The notes: generated by a model from the letters alone, not told the origin. 47,223 nucleotides of DNA from Nocardioides sp. IC4_145 (GCF_011250565.1 NZ_JAANMS010000039.1:1-47223), one strand, 5' to 3'. Shown: positions 11,518-20,946, counted from the first letter of the stretch. Translations and numbers: made by a program.

Positions 11518-12311
11518 GCGGTGCCGCCGAGCCGGCGGGTGAGCAGGTCCGCCGTGCGGCGTACCTCCTCGGCGATCGCGGCGCTGTCCGGCCCGGTGCT
11601 CCCGGGGTCTGGGCTCTCGGGGTCTGGGCTCTCGCGGTCTGGGCTCTCGAAGGTGACGGCCACCCCGGCCATCGGGTGCCCGTTGTGGTCGACCACGGCG
11701 GCGGCGACGCTGGCCAAGCCGGGCGTCACCTCGCCGTCCTCGGTCGCCCAGCCGCGCTGGCGGGTCTCGGCGAGCAGCACCCGCAACGCGCTGAGCGTGC
11801 GCGGACCGCGGCCGTGGCGGTCGACGAAGGCGTCCGCGGAGGGGTGGAGCGCGCGCACCTGGGCCGCCGGCAGCCGCGCCAGCAGCGCCCGCCCGCTCGC
11901 GGTCAACGAGGCGGGCAGCCGCACCCCGACGTCGGTGACGAGCGGCGGCCGCCCGGGCGCGCGCTCCTCGAGGACGTAGAGGACGTCACGACCGTGCAGG
12001 ACCGCGAGGTGGGCGCTGTGGCCGACCCGGTCGACGAGCGCCGCGAGCGGGCGACGCGCGATCCGCTGCAGCGGCTCCTGCCGGGAGTAGCCGCTGCCGA
12101 CCTCGAACGCCGCCACCCCCAGCCCGTAGCGGTGCTCCTCGGCGAGGTGCACCACGAAGCCCTCCGCGATCATCGCGTTGAGCAGGTGGTACGCCGTGGA
12201 GCGCGGCAGCGCGCAGGCGCGGACGATGCGGTCCAGCGGCACCGGGTCGGGCTGGCTGGCGAGGAACCGGAGCACACGCAGCGCGCGCGTCGCCGCCGGC
12301 ACCTGACCCAT
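11514..12311 (-). CDS. IclR-family transcriptional regulator
   Basis: This 265-residue regulator has an N-terminal winged helix-turn-helix (about residues 5-65, with LDRIVRACALPRSTAYHLLN as the recognition region) and a C-terminal IclR effector domain (about 75-225, including GHSAHLAVLHGRDVLYV and ASLTASGRALLA). It probably controls itself and the coupled EamA permease. No SD is visible before ATG 12311, but TAGGCT (12323-12318) lies 6 bases upstream, consistent with a leaderless transcript. Near the C-terminus a 15-bp tandem repeat inserts ESPDRESPDPESPDPGST, an unusual Pro/Asp-rich stretch in the last part of the effector domain. The ligand is unknown. Confidence 0.9.
   Translation of the reverse strand: MGQVPAATRALRVLRFLASQPDPVPLDRIVRACALPRSTAYHLLNAMIAEGFVVHLAEEHRYGLGVAAFEVGSGYSRQEPLQRIARRPLAALVDRVGHSAHLAVLHGRDVLYVLEERAPGRPPLVTDVGVRLPASLTASGRALLARLPAAQVRALHPSADAFVDRHGRGPRTLSALRVLLAETRQRGWATEDGEVTPGLASVAAAVVDHNGHPMAGVAVTFESPDRESPDPESPDPGSTGPDSAAIAEEVRRTADLLTRRLGGTA
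11604..11648 (-). repeat. Three 15-bp tandem repeats inside the IclR gene
   Basis: Units 11604-11618, 11619-11633 and 11634-11648 are copies of GGGGTCTGGGCTCTC; the third differs at one base. On the coding strand they give the in-frame pentapeptide ESPD(P/R). The length is a multiple of three, so copy-number change would not break the frame. Confidence 0.85.
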
Positions 12312-12361
12312 GGCCGGAGCCTAGAGCCGGTGCCTGCCCGCGGCGCGGGCGCTCCCGCAGG

Positions 12362-12868
12362 TCAGACGTCGCGGCGGTGGGCGCCCGCCGAGGGGTCGGT
12401 GTGGCCCGGCCCGGTGTGGCCCGGGTCCGTGTGGCCCGGGTCCGTGTGGCCCGGCTGGATGTGGCCCGGCTGGGTGTGGCCCGGCTCGGTCGGGCCCGCG
12501 TGGGTCGGGGCCTGCGGGGTGTAGCCGGAGGAGCGGTGGTCGACGTCGGGGTCGAGGCGGTCGGCCTCGCGGAGCACGTCCTCCTGACGGGCCTGCTCCT
12601 GGGCGAGCCCCGTCTGCGCCTGCTGGGCCTCCAACCGCGCCTTCTCGGCCTGGGCGCGAGCGAGCTCCGCGCGGGCGTCGGCCTCGCGCGCCTCCACCTC
12701 GGCCTGCGAGAGGCCCGGGGCGTGGGTGACGGCCTGCTGGCGCAGCTGCTGCGCCTCGAGCCGCTGCTGCTCGTGGCGCTTCTTGTTCCTGCGGGTCGCC
12801 GCGACGATGGCGGCCACCAGGAGCGCCACGACGACGACGGCGATGACGATCCAGATCCACGTGTCCAT
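12362..12868 (-). CDS. Membrane-anchored coiled-coil protein with PGHTx repeats
   Basis: About 168 residues from ATG 12868 (an in-frame GTG at 12901 would add 11). Residues 1-24 form a single helix, MDTWIWIVIAVVVVALLVAA, followed by a basic patch (RRNKKRHEQQR). Next is a roughly 75-residue Glu/Gln/Ala/Arg-rich region expected to be a coiled coil. The tail holds seven PGHTx-type pentapeptides (PGHTQ, PGHIQ, PGHTD and so on) before the end AHRRDV. The topology suggests a short outside and a cytoplasmic rod, by the positive-inside rule. I recognise no function. It lies 61 bp downstream of the MFS gene on the same strand (from the ATG used here) and may be co-transcribed. Its start is uncertain because neither candidate has a strong SD. 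Confidence 0.7.
   Translation of the reverse strand: MDTWIWIVIAVVVVALLVAAIVAATRRNKKRHEQQRLEAQQLRQQAVTHAPGLSQAEVEAREADARAELARAQAEKARLEAQQAQTGLAQEQARQEDVLREADRLDPDVDHRSSGYTPQAPTHAGPTEPGHTQPGHIQPGHTDPGHTDPGHTGPGHTDPSAGAHRRDV
12399..12488 (-). repeat. Six 15-bp tandem repeats encoding PGHTx
   Basis: Six contiguous units beginning at 12399, 12414, 12429, 12444, 12459 and 12474 follow the pattern GTGTGGCCCGG plus four variable bases (the fifth begins ATG). They encode pentapeptides of the PGHT(D/Q/E/G) type in the C-terminal tail of the coiled-coil protein. The unit is in frame, so copy number can vary without loss of the protein. Confidence 0.9.
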
Positions 12869-12929
12869 GGAAGCGCGGTACCCGGCTGTGGCTGCGGTCA
12901 CGCGGTCGTGGTCCCGGCCGCGCCCGCGG

Positions 12930-14141
12930 TCAGGTCAGCTCGTGCTCGTCGCCGACCGGCACCAGCGGCGCCGCGAGGAGCGGGAAGAGCGCGGCCAGGC
13001 CGAACGCGGCGGCGTACCCCCAGGTGGCGACCATCGCGCCGGCGACGGGCGGGACGGCGGAGGCGGCGAGGTACTGCGCGGTGTTCTGCGTGCCGAGCGC
13101 CCGCCCGCTCCACGAGGGGCCGGACCGCTCGGCGACGGCGGTGAACGCCAGGCCGTTGTCCGCCACCGTGACCACGGTGGCGAGCACGACGAGCGGCACG
13201 GCCACGGCAGAGTCGAGCCCGGCCGCGACGCCCAGCACGCCCATCGAGAGGCCGGCCCCGACCGCCACCCAGCGCAGCGGCCGCAGGCGGGCGCCGACGA
13301 CGTCGGAGAGCCAGCCGGCCGCGATCCGGCCCAGCGCCCCGGCGACCTGCGCCCCGGCGACGAGCCCGCCGGCCGCCGCCGCGGACCAGTCGCGGTCCTG
13401 GACCAGCCAGGCGAACGCGAAGGTCCACACGAGGAACTGCGGCACCACGAGCAGCACCGAGACGCCGTGGATGCGGGCGAGGTAGGAGTCCGCCCGGTAG
13501 GGGTTGGGGGTGCGGTTGGTGCCCGGCGCCGGTCGCGGCGGGTCGACGACGACCGCGGCGACGAGCAGCGCCGCGAGCGCTGCGGCGACCGTGGGCACCC
13601 AGAGCGCGGCCGCCACGCCGTGCCGCTCGGCGACGACCGCGATGGAGACAGCGGCGATCCCGACGCCGGCCGGCTGCGCCATCTGCCGCACGCCCATCGC
13701 CAGGCCGCGGCGCTCGGGCGGGAACCACCCGACGACGACGCGCCCGCTCGCTGACCCGGTGCTGGCCGCCGCCGCGCCGGCGAGGAGGAGGGTGAGCGCG
13801 AGCGGGACCGTGCCGCCGACGAACGTCGCCAACGCGCCCACGACCGCCGTGGCGGCCAGGCCGACCAGGAGCACGAAGCGCTCGCCGCGACGGTCGACGA
13901 CCAGGCCCCAGAGCACCAGCGTCAGCATCACGCCCACCGTCGGCGCCGCCGCGACCACACCGGCCTGGGCCAGGCTCAGCCCCTCGCGGTCGTGCAGCAC
14001 GGGGATGAGGAACGCCGGACCGTGGATCATCACCGCGGCCGCGCCCTGGGCCAGCGTGCTGGCCGCGAGCATCGCCCAGCGCCGCGCCGCGCCGACGGTC
14101 AGCTCGTCCGCTGCGCCACCTGCCGTCCGTCCTGCCACCAC
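12930..14141 (-). CDS. MFS permease
   Basis: A 403-residue, twelve-helix major facilitator superfamily permease. The region between helices 2 and 3 reads LWGLVVDRRGERFVLLVG, a motif A variant. The second half begins near HGVSVLLVVPQFLVWTFAFA and has the matching loop AAGWLSDVVGARLRPLRW. It resembles the CynX/NarK-like or MCT-like groups more than multidrug pumps, but I cannot assign a substrate. The start is GTG 14141; an internal GTG about 15 codons later is possible. The small coiled-coil gene follows. Upstream, a dispersed hairpin (14220-14293) separates it from the secreted-protein gene. Confidence 0.85.
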   Translation of the reverse strand: MVAGRTAGGAADELTVGAARRWAMLAASTLAQGAAAVMIHGPAFLIPVLHDREGLSLAQAGVVAAAPTVGVMLTLVLWGLVVDRRGERFVLLVGLAATAVVGALATFVGGTVPLALTLLLAGAAAASTGSASGRVVVGWFPPERRGLAMGVRQMAQPAGVGIAAVSIAVVAERHGVAAALWVPTVAAALAALLVAAVVVDPPRPAPGTNRTPNPYRADSYLARIHGVSVLLVVPQFLVWTFAFAWLVQDRDWSAAAAGGLVAGAQVAGALGRIAAGWLSDVVGARLRPLRWVAVGAGLSMGVLGVAAGLDSAVAVPLVVLATVVTVADNGLAFTAVAERSGPSWSGRALGTQNTAQYLAASAVPPVAGAMVATWGYAAAFGLAALFPLLAAPLVPVGDEHELT

Positions 14142-14219
14142 GCCGCCCAGTCAACGCCCGGCCGGCCCGGTCGGTGGTGGTGGTCCCGGATCGTGGCCTG
14201 TGAGAAATCAGCCAGCAGG

Positions 14220-14293
14220 AACGACGACGGGGTCGTGTGCCTCCGGCCGCGGGATGTCGCGTCCTCGGGCACACGACCCCGTGTCGGTCGTGC
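14220..14293. repeat. Long hairpin repeat, copy 2 (probable terminator of the secreted-protein gene)
   Basis: ACGGGGTCGTGTGCC (14227-14241) pairs perfectly with 14268-14282. The element matches copy 1 (4149-4220) at about 94 percent; differences are confined to the inner arm and loop, which pairs less well here. It lies about 50 bases after the stop of the minus-strand gene 14338-15588, the same position relative to a gene end as copy 1. Confidence 0.75.
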
Positions 14294-14323
14294 TGGCCGT
14301 GCTGGTCGTGCTGGCCGTGCTGT
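14288..14323. repeat. Four 9-bp tandem repeats between gene end and hairpin
   Basis: Units of (T/C)CGTGCTGG start at 14288, 14297, 14306 and 14315 (the last lacks one base). They fill the gap between the stop codon at 14338 and the hairpin. I see no coding use for them. Confidence 0.6.
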
Positions 14324-14337
14324 GCTGGGAGAGCGGG

Positions 14338-15588
14338 CTACTTCTTCCCGCCCGCGGGCCGGATCTCCATCCGGGCGTTGCCGAGGTTGACCGTGGCGCC
14401 GGTGCCGTCGAGCAGGGTGAGCCGCAGGGCGGTCACCTGGACGCCGAGCCTGGTCTTCTCGACGATGCCGGCCTCGAGGCGGAGCAGGCCGGGGATCTCC
14501 AGCGCCTGCCCGATCGGCGGGATGGCCTGCGCCTCACCGTTGACGACGATCTCGCCGATCGTGGTGCCGTTCGCGTTGCGCTTGATACGGCCGTCGCGGA
14601 AGCGGGTGACGTTGGCGCGGGCCTTGATCGCGTTGACCTCGAGCGGGCCGAGCTTGATGCCGGCGATGGTCGACTCGGTGAAGCCGGTCGCCTTGTTCTG
14701 GTTCTGCTTGCCCATCTGGCGGTTGCGGACCGCGCCGACGACGATCTGTCCGGCGAGGTCGACACCCGCGACCGACTTCTCCCGGACCTTGCCGCCGGTG
14801 CCCTGGCAGGGCATGTACGACAGCGGGAGCGGGCCGGACTTGACGTTCTGGTCGAGCGCGTCGACCTGGGTGCCGTGGGCCTGGCCGCGGAACCGGCCGG
14901 ACTTCACGCCGCGGTTCATCTTCGCCGCGGAGTGGGCGATCCGCACGACGGTGTTGCTGGGCTGCAGCACGACCTTGATCGCGTTGCCCGCGGCGTACGC
15001 GCCCTGCTTGTTGGCGTAGCCGTTCTGGTCGCCGAGGTAGATCGTCGCCAGGCCCGGGATCGTGATCGGGACGTTGGGCGTGGGGACCGGGAAGGTCTGG
15101 CCGTCGGCGCGGACGCCGAGCAGGGAGGTCTCCACCTTCTTGTGGAAGCCGTCCTTGTCGTGCCACACGGTCGCCTTGGAGCTCACGCCACGCAGGACGA
15201 GCGGGCCGAGCTTCACGCGGGCCACGTCGTGCTGGGAGACGACGCTCGTGCGGCCCTTCTTCTTGTTGGTGAAGGTGTTGACGCGGGTGCGGACGCCGTC
15301 GACCTGGCCGAGCCCGGGAAGGGTCACGGCGGCGACGTCGTTCCTGCGCGAGAGGCCGGCCTTGTTGGTGCAGCCGATGGTCTGGTACGCCGTGGTGCCC
15401 GACTGGACGGGAACGGCGCCGCCCTGGACGCGGGTGCCGTAACCGGTCGCCTTCATGGCGAACTCGGTCTTCACCTTCGCGGCCGGGGCTCGGTCGGCCA
15501 CCGCTGCCTGGGTGGACGTGGGGACGGAGAGGATCGCCGAGGCGACCACGAGGGCGGTCGCCGCTCCGGCGGGAAGGATCCGACGCAT
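14338..15588 (-). CDS. Secreted protein, possibly of the choice-of-anchor P type
   Basis: A 416-residue exported protein. The signal peptide is clear: MRRILPAGAATALVVASAIL, then a probable cleavage after TQA (about residue 29). The rest is rich in short beta-like stretches with repeated themes such as KLGPLVLRGVSSKATV and KLGPLEVNAIKARANVTRF, which suggests two related halves. Two Cys (TIGCTN and MPCQGTG) could form a disulfide. No membrane anchor or LPXTG is present, so it is probably released. The overall pattern recalls choice-of-anchor P proteins, but I hold that loosely. ATG 15588 has CAGGAG 8 bases upstream. A hairpin in its 5' leader (15608-15634) and the hairpin repeat after its stop frame the gene. 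Confidence 0.65.
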   Translation of the reverse strand: MRRILPAGAATALVVASAILSVPTSTQAAVADRAPAAKVKTEFAMKATGYGTRVQGGAVPVQSGTTAYQTIGCTNKAGLSRRNDVAAVTLPGLGQVDGVRTRVNTFTNKKKGRTSVVSQHDVARVKLGPLVLRGVSSKATVWHDKDGFHKKVETSLLGVRADGQTFPVPTPNVPITIPGLATIYLGDQNGYANKQGAYAAGNAIKVVLQPSNTVVRIAHSAAKMNRGVKSGRFRGQAHGTQVDALDQNVKSGPLPLSYMPCQGTGGKVREKSVAGVDLAGQIVVGAVRNRQMGKQNQNKATGFTESTIAGIKLGPLEVNAIKARANVTRFRDGRIKRNANGTTIGEIVVNGEAQAIPPIGQALEIPGLLRLEAGIVEKTRLGVQVTALRLTLLDGTGATVNLGNARMEIRPAGGKK

Positions 15589-15607
15589 GAGTGGAACTCC
15601 TGGGTTG

Positions 15608-15634
15608 GTGGACCACACCCCCCGTGCGGTCCAC
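15608..15634 (-). promoter_or_regulatory. Hairpin in the 5' leader of the secreted-protein gene
   Basis: GTGGACC (15608-15614) and GGTCCAC (15628-15634) form a perfect 7-bp stem with a 13-base C-rich loop, ending about 20 bases before the start codon. It could affect mRNA stability or translation. No known riboswitch is recognised. Confidence 0.4.
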
Positions 15635-15866
15635 AGCGTGCTGCTGGCCTGTGCTCCCTCCCCGACATGATGCCTGGTCAAACACCTGGGGGCGAGCGAG
15701 GACGGCGGCGCGGCACGGCCGGCCGGCGGTCCGGCTCCGGTTTGTCACCAAGGCTTTACCGGACACGTCGCGTCCGATGCGGGTGTGACGCCTGAAGTCT
15801 CGGATCCCAGACGGCCCCTGGGGCGCGGCTGTGGCGGTGGTCACCGGCCGGACCCACGATGACGAC
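15635..15866. other. Divergent intergenic region before hutH
   Basis: The region between the secreted-protein gene and hutH must hold promoters for both directions. I see GGAC-ACGTCGC-GTCC (about 15760-15774), a short inverted repeat that could be an operator, but no convincing -35/-10 pair. No open frame with coding character is present. Confidence 0.35.
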
Positions 15867-17432
15867 ATGTCCAGACCGCTTGCCCTCCCGGAGCCTGCTC
15901 CGGTGCTCGTCGGGGTCGCGCCGCCGGCCCCGGCCGACGTCGTCCGGGTCGCCCGCGACGGCGCCCCGGTCCGGCTCACGCCCGAGGCCGTCGAGGCGAT
16001 CGAGCGCTCTCGCGCGGTGGTCGACGCGCTCGCGGCCGGGCCGGTGCCGACGTACGGCGTCTCGACCGGGTTCGGCGCGCTGGCGACGCGCCACATCCCC
16101 GCCGAGCAGCGCACGCAGCTGCAGCGCTCGCTGGTCCGCTCGCACGCCGCCGGCTCCGGGCCGGAGGTCGAGCGCGAGGTCACCCGCGCGCTGATGCTGC
16201 TGCGGCTCTCCACCCTGGCGACCGGCCGGACCGGCGTCCGGCCCGCCACCGCGCGGCTCCTCGGCGACCTGCTCACGCACGGCATCACGCCGGTGGTCCA
16301 CGAGCACGGCTCGCTCGGCTGCTCCGGCGACCTCGCGCCGCTCTCGCACTGTGCGCTGGCGCTGATGGGGGAGGGGCAGGTGCGCGACGCCGGGGGCCGG
16401 CTGGTGCCGGCCGGCGAGGCGCTCGCCGCCGCGGGGCTCGCCCCGGTCGAGCTGGCCGCCAAGGAGGGACTGGCCCTCGTCAACGGCACCGACGGGATGC
16501 TCGGCATGCTCGTGCTGGCCCTCGAGGACCTGCGCCTGCTGCTGCGGACGGCCGACGTGGCTGCGGCGATGTCGGTGGAGGCGCTGCTCGGCACCGACCG
16601 CGTCTTCGCCCCCGAGCTGCAGGCGCTGCGGCCGCACCCCGGGCAGGCCGCCTCGGCGGCCAACCTGGTCGCGCTGCTCACGGGCTCCGGGGTCGTCGCC
16701 TCGCACCGGGGGAGCGACTGCAACCGGGTGCAGGACGCCTACTCCCTGCGCTGCGCGCCGCAGGTCCACGGCGCCGCGCGGGACACCGTCGACCACGCGG
16801 CGCTCGTCGCGTCGCGCGAGCTGGCCTCGGCCGTCGACAACCCGGTGGTGCTGGGCGACCGCGTCGAGAGCAACGGGAACTTCCACGGGGCGCCGGTGGC
16901 GTACGTCCTGGACTTCCTGGCGATCGCGGCGGCCGACGTGGCGTCGATCAGCGAGCGGCGGACCGACCGGTTCCTGGACGCCTCGCGCAGCCACGGGCTC
17001 CCGCCGTTCCTGGCGCACGACCCGGGCGTCGACAGTGGCCACATGATCGCGCAGTACACCCAGGCGGCGATCGTCTCGGACCTCAAGCGGCTCGCCGTCC
17101 CGGCGTCGGTCGACTCGATCCCGAGCTCGGCGATGCAGGAGGACCACGTCTCGATGGGGTGGTCGGCCGCGCGCAAGCTGCGCCGGGCCGTCGACGGCCT
17201 CACCCAGGTGGTCGCGATCGAGGTGCTGACCGCCGCGCGGGCGCTGGACCTGCGGGCGCCGCTCACCCCGTCGCCGGCGACCGGCGCGGTCGTGCGCCTC
17301 CTGCGCGGCGCCGGCATCGAGGGACCCGGACCGGACCGCCACCTGGCGCCGGAGATCGAGACGGCCGTCGGCCTGGTGCGCTCCGGCGCCGTGGTCGACG
17401 CCGTCCAGGCCGTGATCGGAGAGATGTCGTGA
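15867..17432 (+). CDS. hutH: Histidine ammonia-lyase
   Basis: HutH removes ammonia from L-histidine to give trans-urocanate, the first step of histidine use. The 521-residue protein has the normal length. The MIO prosthetic group forms in [16 protein letters not shown], near residue 150; CSG replaces the textbook ASG, which as far as I recall is usual in actinobacterial HutH. Other family blocks are [46 protein letters not shown] and [21 protein letters not shown] 15867 is chosen to match the family N-terminus; no SD is visible, and CACGAT 6 bases upstream may be a -10 of a leaderless transcript. Its stop overlaps the hutU start (GTGA). Confidence 0.97.
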   Translation: MSRPLALPEPAPVLVGVAPPAPADVVRVARDGAPVRLTPEAVEAIERSRAVVDALAAGPVPTYGVSTGFGALATRHIPAEQRTQLQRSLVRSHAAGSGPEVEREVTRALMLLRLSTLATGRTGVRPATARLLGDLLTHGITPVVHEHGSLGCSGDLAPLSHCALALMGEGQVRDAGGRLVPAGEALAAAGLAPVELAAKEGLALVNGTDGMLGMLVLALEDLRLLLRTADVAAAMSVEALLGTDRVFAPELQALRPHPGQAASAANLVALLTGSGVVASHRGSDCNRVQDAYSLRCAPQVHGAARDTVDHAALVASRELASAVDNPVVLGDRVESNGNFHGAPVAYVLDFLAIAAADVASISERRTDRFLDASRSHGLPPFLAHDPGVDSGHMIAQYTQAAIVSDLKRLAVPASVDSIPSSAMQEDHVSMGWSAARKLRRAVDGLTQVVAIEVLTAARALDLRAPLTPSPATGAVVRLLRGAGIEGPGPDRHLAPEIETAVGLVRSGAVVDAVQAVIGEMS

Positions 17433-19096
17433 GAGACGTGCGCGCCCCGCGGGGCACCGACCTGACCGCCCGGTCCTGGCAGACCGAGGCGCCGCTGCGG
17501 ATGCTGATGAACAACCTCGACCCCGAGGTCGCCGAGCGCCCCGAGGACCTCGTCGTCTACGGCGGCACCGGCAAGGCCGCGCGGTCGTGGGCGGCGTACG
17601 ACGCCTTGTGCTCCTCGCTGGCCGACCTGGCCGACGACGAGACGCTGCTCGTGCAGTCCGGCAAGCCGGTCGGCGTCATGCGCACGCACACCTGGGCGCC
17701 GCGCGTCCTCATCGCGAACTCCAACCTCGTCGGCGACTGGGCGACGTGGGAGGAGTTCCGGCGGCTGGAGGACCTCGGGCTGACGATGTACGGCCAGATG
17801 ACCGCGGGGTCGTGGATCTACATCGGCACCCAGGGAATCCTCCAGGGCACCTTCGAGACCTTCGCGGCCGTCGCCGAGAAGCTCGCGACCGGCGCGGTGA
17901 CCGGCCGGGGCGGCTCGCTCGCCGGGACGATCACGGTGACCGCGGGGCTCGGCGGCATGGGTGGCGCGCAGCCGCTCGCGGTGACGATGAACGAGGGCGT
18001 CGCGATCTGCATCGAGTGCGAAGACGCGCGGATCCGGCGGCGGATCGACCACCGCTACCTCGACGTCCGCGCCGACTCCCTCGAGCACGCCCTCGAGCTG
18101 GCCGTCGCCGCTCGTGACGAGCGCCGGCCGCTGTCGATCGGCGTCCTCGGCAACGCCGCCGAGCTCCTGCCGCGGCTCGTGGACTCCGACGTGCGGGTCG
18201 ACGTCGTGACCGACCAGACCTCGGCCCACGACCCCCTGATGTACCTCCCCGCCGGCACGGCCTTCGAGGACTGGGAGCGCGAGCGGACCGCCGACCCCGC
18301 CGGCTTCACCGAGCGGGCCCGGGCGTCGATGGCCGCGCACGTGCGGGCGATGGTCGAGCTCCAGGACCGGGGCGCGGAGGTCTTCGACTACGGCAACTCG
18401 ATCCGCGACGAGGCGCGCAAGGGCGGCTACGACCGGGCGTTCGCCTTCCCCGGCTTCGTGCCGGCCTACATCCGGCCGCTGTTCTGCGAGGGCAAGGGAC
18501 CGTTCCGCTGGGCGGCGCTGTCGGGCGACCCGGCCGACATCGCCGCGACCGACCGCGCGGTGCTCGAGCTCTTCCCCGAGGACGAGAAGCTGCGGCGCTG
18601 GATCACGCTGGCCCAGGAGCGGGTGCACTTCCAGGGCCTGCCGGCGCGGATCTGCTGGCTGGGGTACGGCGAGCGGCACCGCGCCGGGCTGCGGTTCAAC
18701 GAGATGGTGGCCTCCGGCGAGCTCAGGGCGCCGGTCGTGATCGGCCGCGACCACCTCGACTGCGGCTCGGTCGCCTCGCCCTACCGCGAGACCGAGGGGA
18801 TGCTCGACGGCTCCGACGCCATCGCCGACTGGGCGCTGCTCAACGCGCTGGTCAACACCGCCTCCGGGGCCACCTGGGTCTCCATCCACCACGGCGGCGG
18901 GGTCGGCATCGGCCGCTCGATCCACGCCGGCCAGGTGTGCGTCGCCGACGGCACCCCGCTCGCCGCGGAGAAGATCGAGCGGGTGCTCACCAACGACCCC
19001 GGCATGGGGGTCGTCCGGCACGTCGACGCCGGCTACGACCGGGCCGTCGAGGTGGCGCACGAGCGGGGCGTGCGGATCCCGATGCCACCTGCCTGA
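17429..19096 (+). CDS. hutU: Urocanate hydratase
   Basis: HutU adds water to urocanate with tightly bound NAD+ to give 4-imidazolone-5-propionate. The 555-residue length is normal. Diagnostic segments are [20 protein letters not shown] near the start, the NAD-binding [12 protein letters not shown], and [19 protein letters not shown] containing the catalytic Cys. GTG 17429 overlaps the hutH stop by 4 bases and has GGAGAG upstream, so the two enzymes are translationally coupled. The remaining hut genes are not adjacent; they lie 8.4 kb downstream at 27.5-31.3 kb. Confidence 0.97.
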   Translation: MRDVRAPRGTDLTARSWQTEAPLRMLMNNLDPEVAERPEDLVVYGGTGKAARSWAAYDALCSSLADLADDETLLVQSGKPVGVMRTHTWAPRVLIANSNLVGDWATWEEFRRLEDLGLTMYGQMTAGSWIYIGTQGILQGTFETFAAVAEKLATGAVTGRGGSLAGTITVTAGLGGMGGAQPLAVTMNEGVAICIECEDARIRRRIDHRYLDVRADSLEHALELAVAARDERRPLSIGVLGNAAELLPRLVDSDVRVDVVTDQTSAHDPLMYLPAGTAFEDWERERTADPAGFTERARASMAAHVRAMVELQDRGAEVFDYGNSIRDEARKGGYDRAFAFPGFVPAYIRPLFCEGKGPFRWAALSGDPADIAATDRAVLELFPEDEKLRRWITLAQERVHFQGLPARICWLGYGERHRAGLRFNEMVASGELRAPVVIGRDHLDCGSVASPYRETEGMLDGSDAIADWALLNALVNTASGATWVSIHHGGGVGIGRSIHAGQVCVADGTPLAAEKIERVLTNDPGMGVVRHVDAGYDRAVEVAHERGVRIPMPPA

Positions 19097-19125
19097 CCCG
19101 GCACCCTTCGGGGAACCGTGCGCGG

Positions 19126-20946
19126 GTGAACGCACCGAACGTCGACCAGTGGGGCATCCAGCAGGACTGGGTGGACGCCGACGACCAGCCGCAGCGGGCG
19201 AGCGACGCGACCGTCGCCCGGCTGCGCGAGGTGATCGGCGAGCCGCCGGCCGACCTCGAGGACCGGGCCCCGGTCGTCACCCGGCCCGGCCGCGCGACCG
19301 GCCTGCGGTCGACGGTCTCCTGCGAGGACGGCTCGACCCGCGAGCTCGACGACGTCGTACCCGACGACTTCCCGCTGGGCTACCACCGCCTCGCCGACGG
19401 CCGCCGGCTCGTCGTGTCGCCGGGCCGCTGCCACGTGCCGGAGGAGCAGTCGTGGGGCTGGACGGTGCAGCTGTACGCCGCGCGGTCGCGCCGCAGCTGG
19501 GGCATCGGCGACCTGCGCGACCTGCGGACCCTCCGCGAGTGGACCGAGCGGCTCGGCGGCGGGTTCCTCCTGGTCAACCCCCTGCACGCGGTCGCGCCGA
19601 CCGTGCCGCAGGAGACCAGCCCCTACCTGCCGGCGACCCGGCGCTTCCGCAACCCCGTCTACCTCGCCGTCGAGGACGTGCCCGGCGTCGAGCCGGCCGA
19701 CCTCGAGCGGCACGACGCCGAGCTGGCCACCCTGCGGTCGGCCGACCTCGTCGAGCGGGACGGCGCCTGGGCGCTGAAGCGATCGGTGCTGCGGGCGGTC
19801 TTCGACCGGACCCCGGCCGACCCGGAGTTCGTGGCGTGGCGGGAGTCCGCCGGGCAGGCCGTTGAGGGCTGGGCCACCTGGTGCGCGCTGGCCGAGGAGC
19901 ACGGCCCCGACCGGCTCGCCTGGCCCGAGGCGGTGCGGCGGCAGGACGCCGGCGGCGTGCCGGCGTACGTCCGCGACCACGGCGACGACATCGCCTTCCA
20001 CGTGTGGCTCCAGTGGCTGCTGGACCGGCAGCTGCGTGCCGCGACCGGCTCGACCACCGTGCTGCAGGACCTGCCGATCGGCGTCTCCGGCAGCGGTGCC
20101 GACGCCTGGGCGTGGGACGACGTGCTGGCCCCCGGCATCACCGTCGGGGCGCCGCCGGACATGCTCAACTCCGTCGGGCAGGACTGGGGCTCGCCGCCGC
20201 TGGTGCCGTGGCGGCTGCGCGAGGCCGACTACGAGCCGTTCGTGGAGTCGATCCGCGGCACCATCGCCGGCGCCGGCGGGCTGCGCATCGACCACGTGAT
20301 GGGCCTCTTCCGGCTCTGGTGGATCCCGGAGGGCGCAGGGCCGCAGGAGGGGGCGTACGTGCGCTACCCCGCCGACGACCTGCTCGACATCGTCGCGCTC
20401 GAGTCGCACCGCGCCGGCGCGGTCGTCGTCGGCGAGGACCTCGGCACCGTCGAGCCCGGTGTGCGCGAGGCGCTGGCCGAGCGCGGGATCCTGTCCTACA
20501 AGGTGCTGTGGTTCGAGGACGACGAGCCCGCCGCGTGGCCGTCGTCCGCGCTCGCCGCGGTCACCACCCACGACCTCCCGACCGTCGCCGGGTTGTGGAC
20601 CGGCTCCGACGCTGAGGACCAGCTCGCCTCGACCGACATGGCCGAGTCCGACGTCCGCTCCGGGCGGGAGGACCTGCTGGCGCGGTTGCGCCGCGACGGG
20701 CTCGCCGAGGACGCACCGGTCGAGGACGCGGTCGTCGAGGCGTACCGCCAGCTCGGCACCGCCCCGTCGCTCCTGCTGTCCGCCGCGCTCGAGGACGCCG
20801 TCGCCGAGGAGCGCCGCCCGAACGTCCCCGGCACCACCGCGCGCGACAACTGGCGGCTGCCCCTCGGCGTACCCCTCGAGGAGCTGACGGCCGGCGGGGG
20901 CCACCCCGGCGTCGCCCGGCTGGTGGAGGCGCTGCGGGGCCGCTGA
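19126..20946 (+). CDS. malQ: 4-alpha-glucanotransferase (amylomaltase, GH77)
   Basis: MalQ transfers alpha-1,4-glucan segments between malto-oligosaccharides in the cytoplasm. The 606-residue protein shows all three GH77 catalytic elements: GLRIDHVMGL (nucleophile Asp), VVVGEDLGTV (acid/base Glu) and VTTHDLPTVAG (transition-state Asp). The active-site approach block GVSGSGADAWAWDDV and the NSVGQDWGSPPLVPWRL segment are also conserved. The N-terminal part (to about residue 110) is the extension found in actinobacterial MalQ. The start is GTG 19126; the upstream GGGGAA is a weak SD. Its stop overlaps the start of the next small gene by one base (TGATG). It is not functionally tied to the preceding hut genes. 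Confidence 0.95.
   Translation: MNAPNVDQWGIQQDWVDADDQPQRASDATVARLREVIGEPPADLEDRAPVVTRPGRATGLRSTVSCEDGSTRELDDVVPDDFPLGYHRLADGRRLVVSPGRCHVPEEQSWGWTVQLYAARSRRSWGIGDLRDLRTLREWTERLGGGFLLVNPLHAVAPTVPQETSPYLPATRRFRNPVYLAVEDVPGVEPADLERHDAELATLRSADLVERDGAWALKRSVLRAVFDRTPADPEFVAWRESAGQAVEGWATWCALAEEHGPDRLAWPEAVRRQDAGGVPAYVRDHGDDIAFHVWLQWLLDRQLRAATGSTTVLQDLPIGVSGSGADAWAWDDVLAPGITVGAPPDMLNSVGQDWGSPPLVPWRLREADYEPFVESIRGTIAGAGGLRIDHVMGLFRLWWIPEGAGPQEGAYVRYPADDLLDIVALESHRAGAVVVGEDLGTVEPGVREALAERGILSYKVLWFEDDEPAAWPSSALAAVTTHDLPTVAGLWTGSDAEDQLASTDMAESDVRSGREDLLARLRRDGLAEDAPVEDAVVEAYRQLGTAPSLLLSAALEDAVAEERRPNVPGTTARDNWRLPLGVPLEELTAGGGHPGVARLVEALRGR

Noticed and set aside
16285..16350. HutH with CSG instead of ASG at the MIO site
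   Set aside because: I first took it as an odd active site, but as far as I recall this is the normal form in actinobacterial HutH, so it is not reported as novel.
15840..17342. Long open frames antisense to hutH, hutU, malQ and other genes (for example minus strand across 15.8-21 kb)
   Set aside because: They are the usual antisense shadows of GC-rich genes: Arg/Gly/Pro/His-rich, no domain, and they overlap well-conserved enzymes completely.
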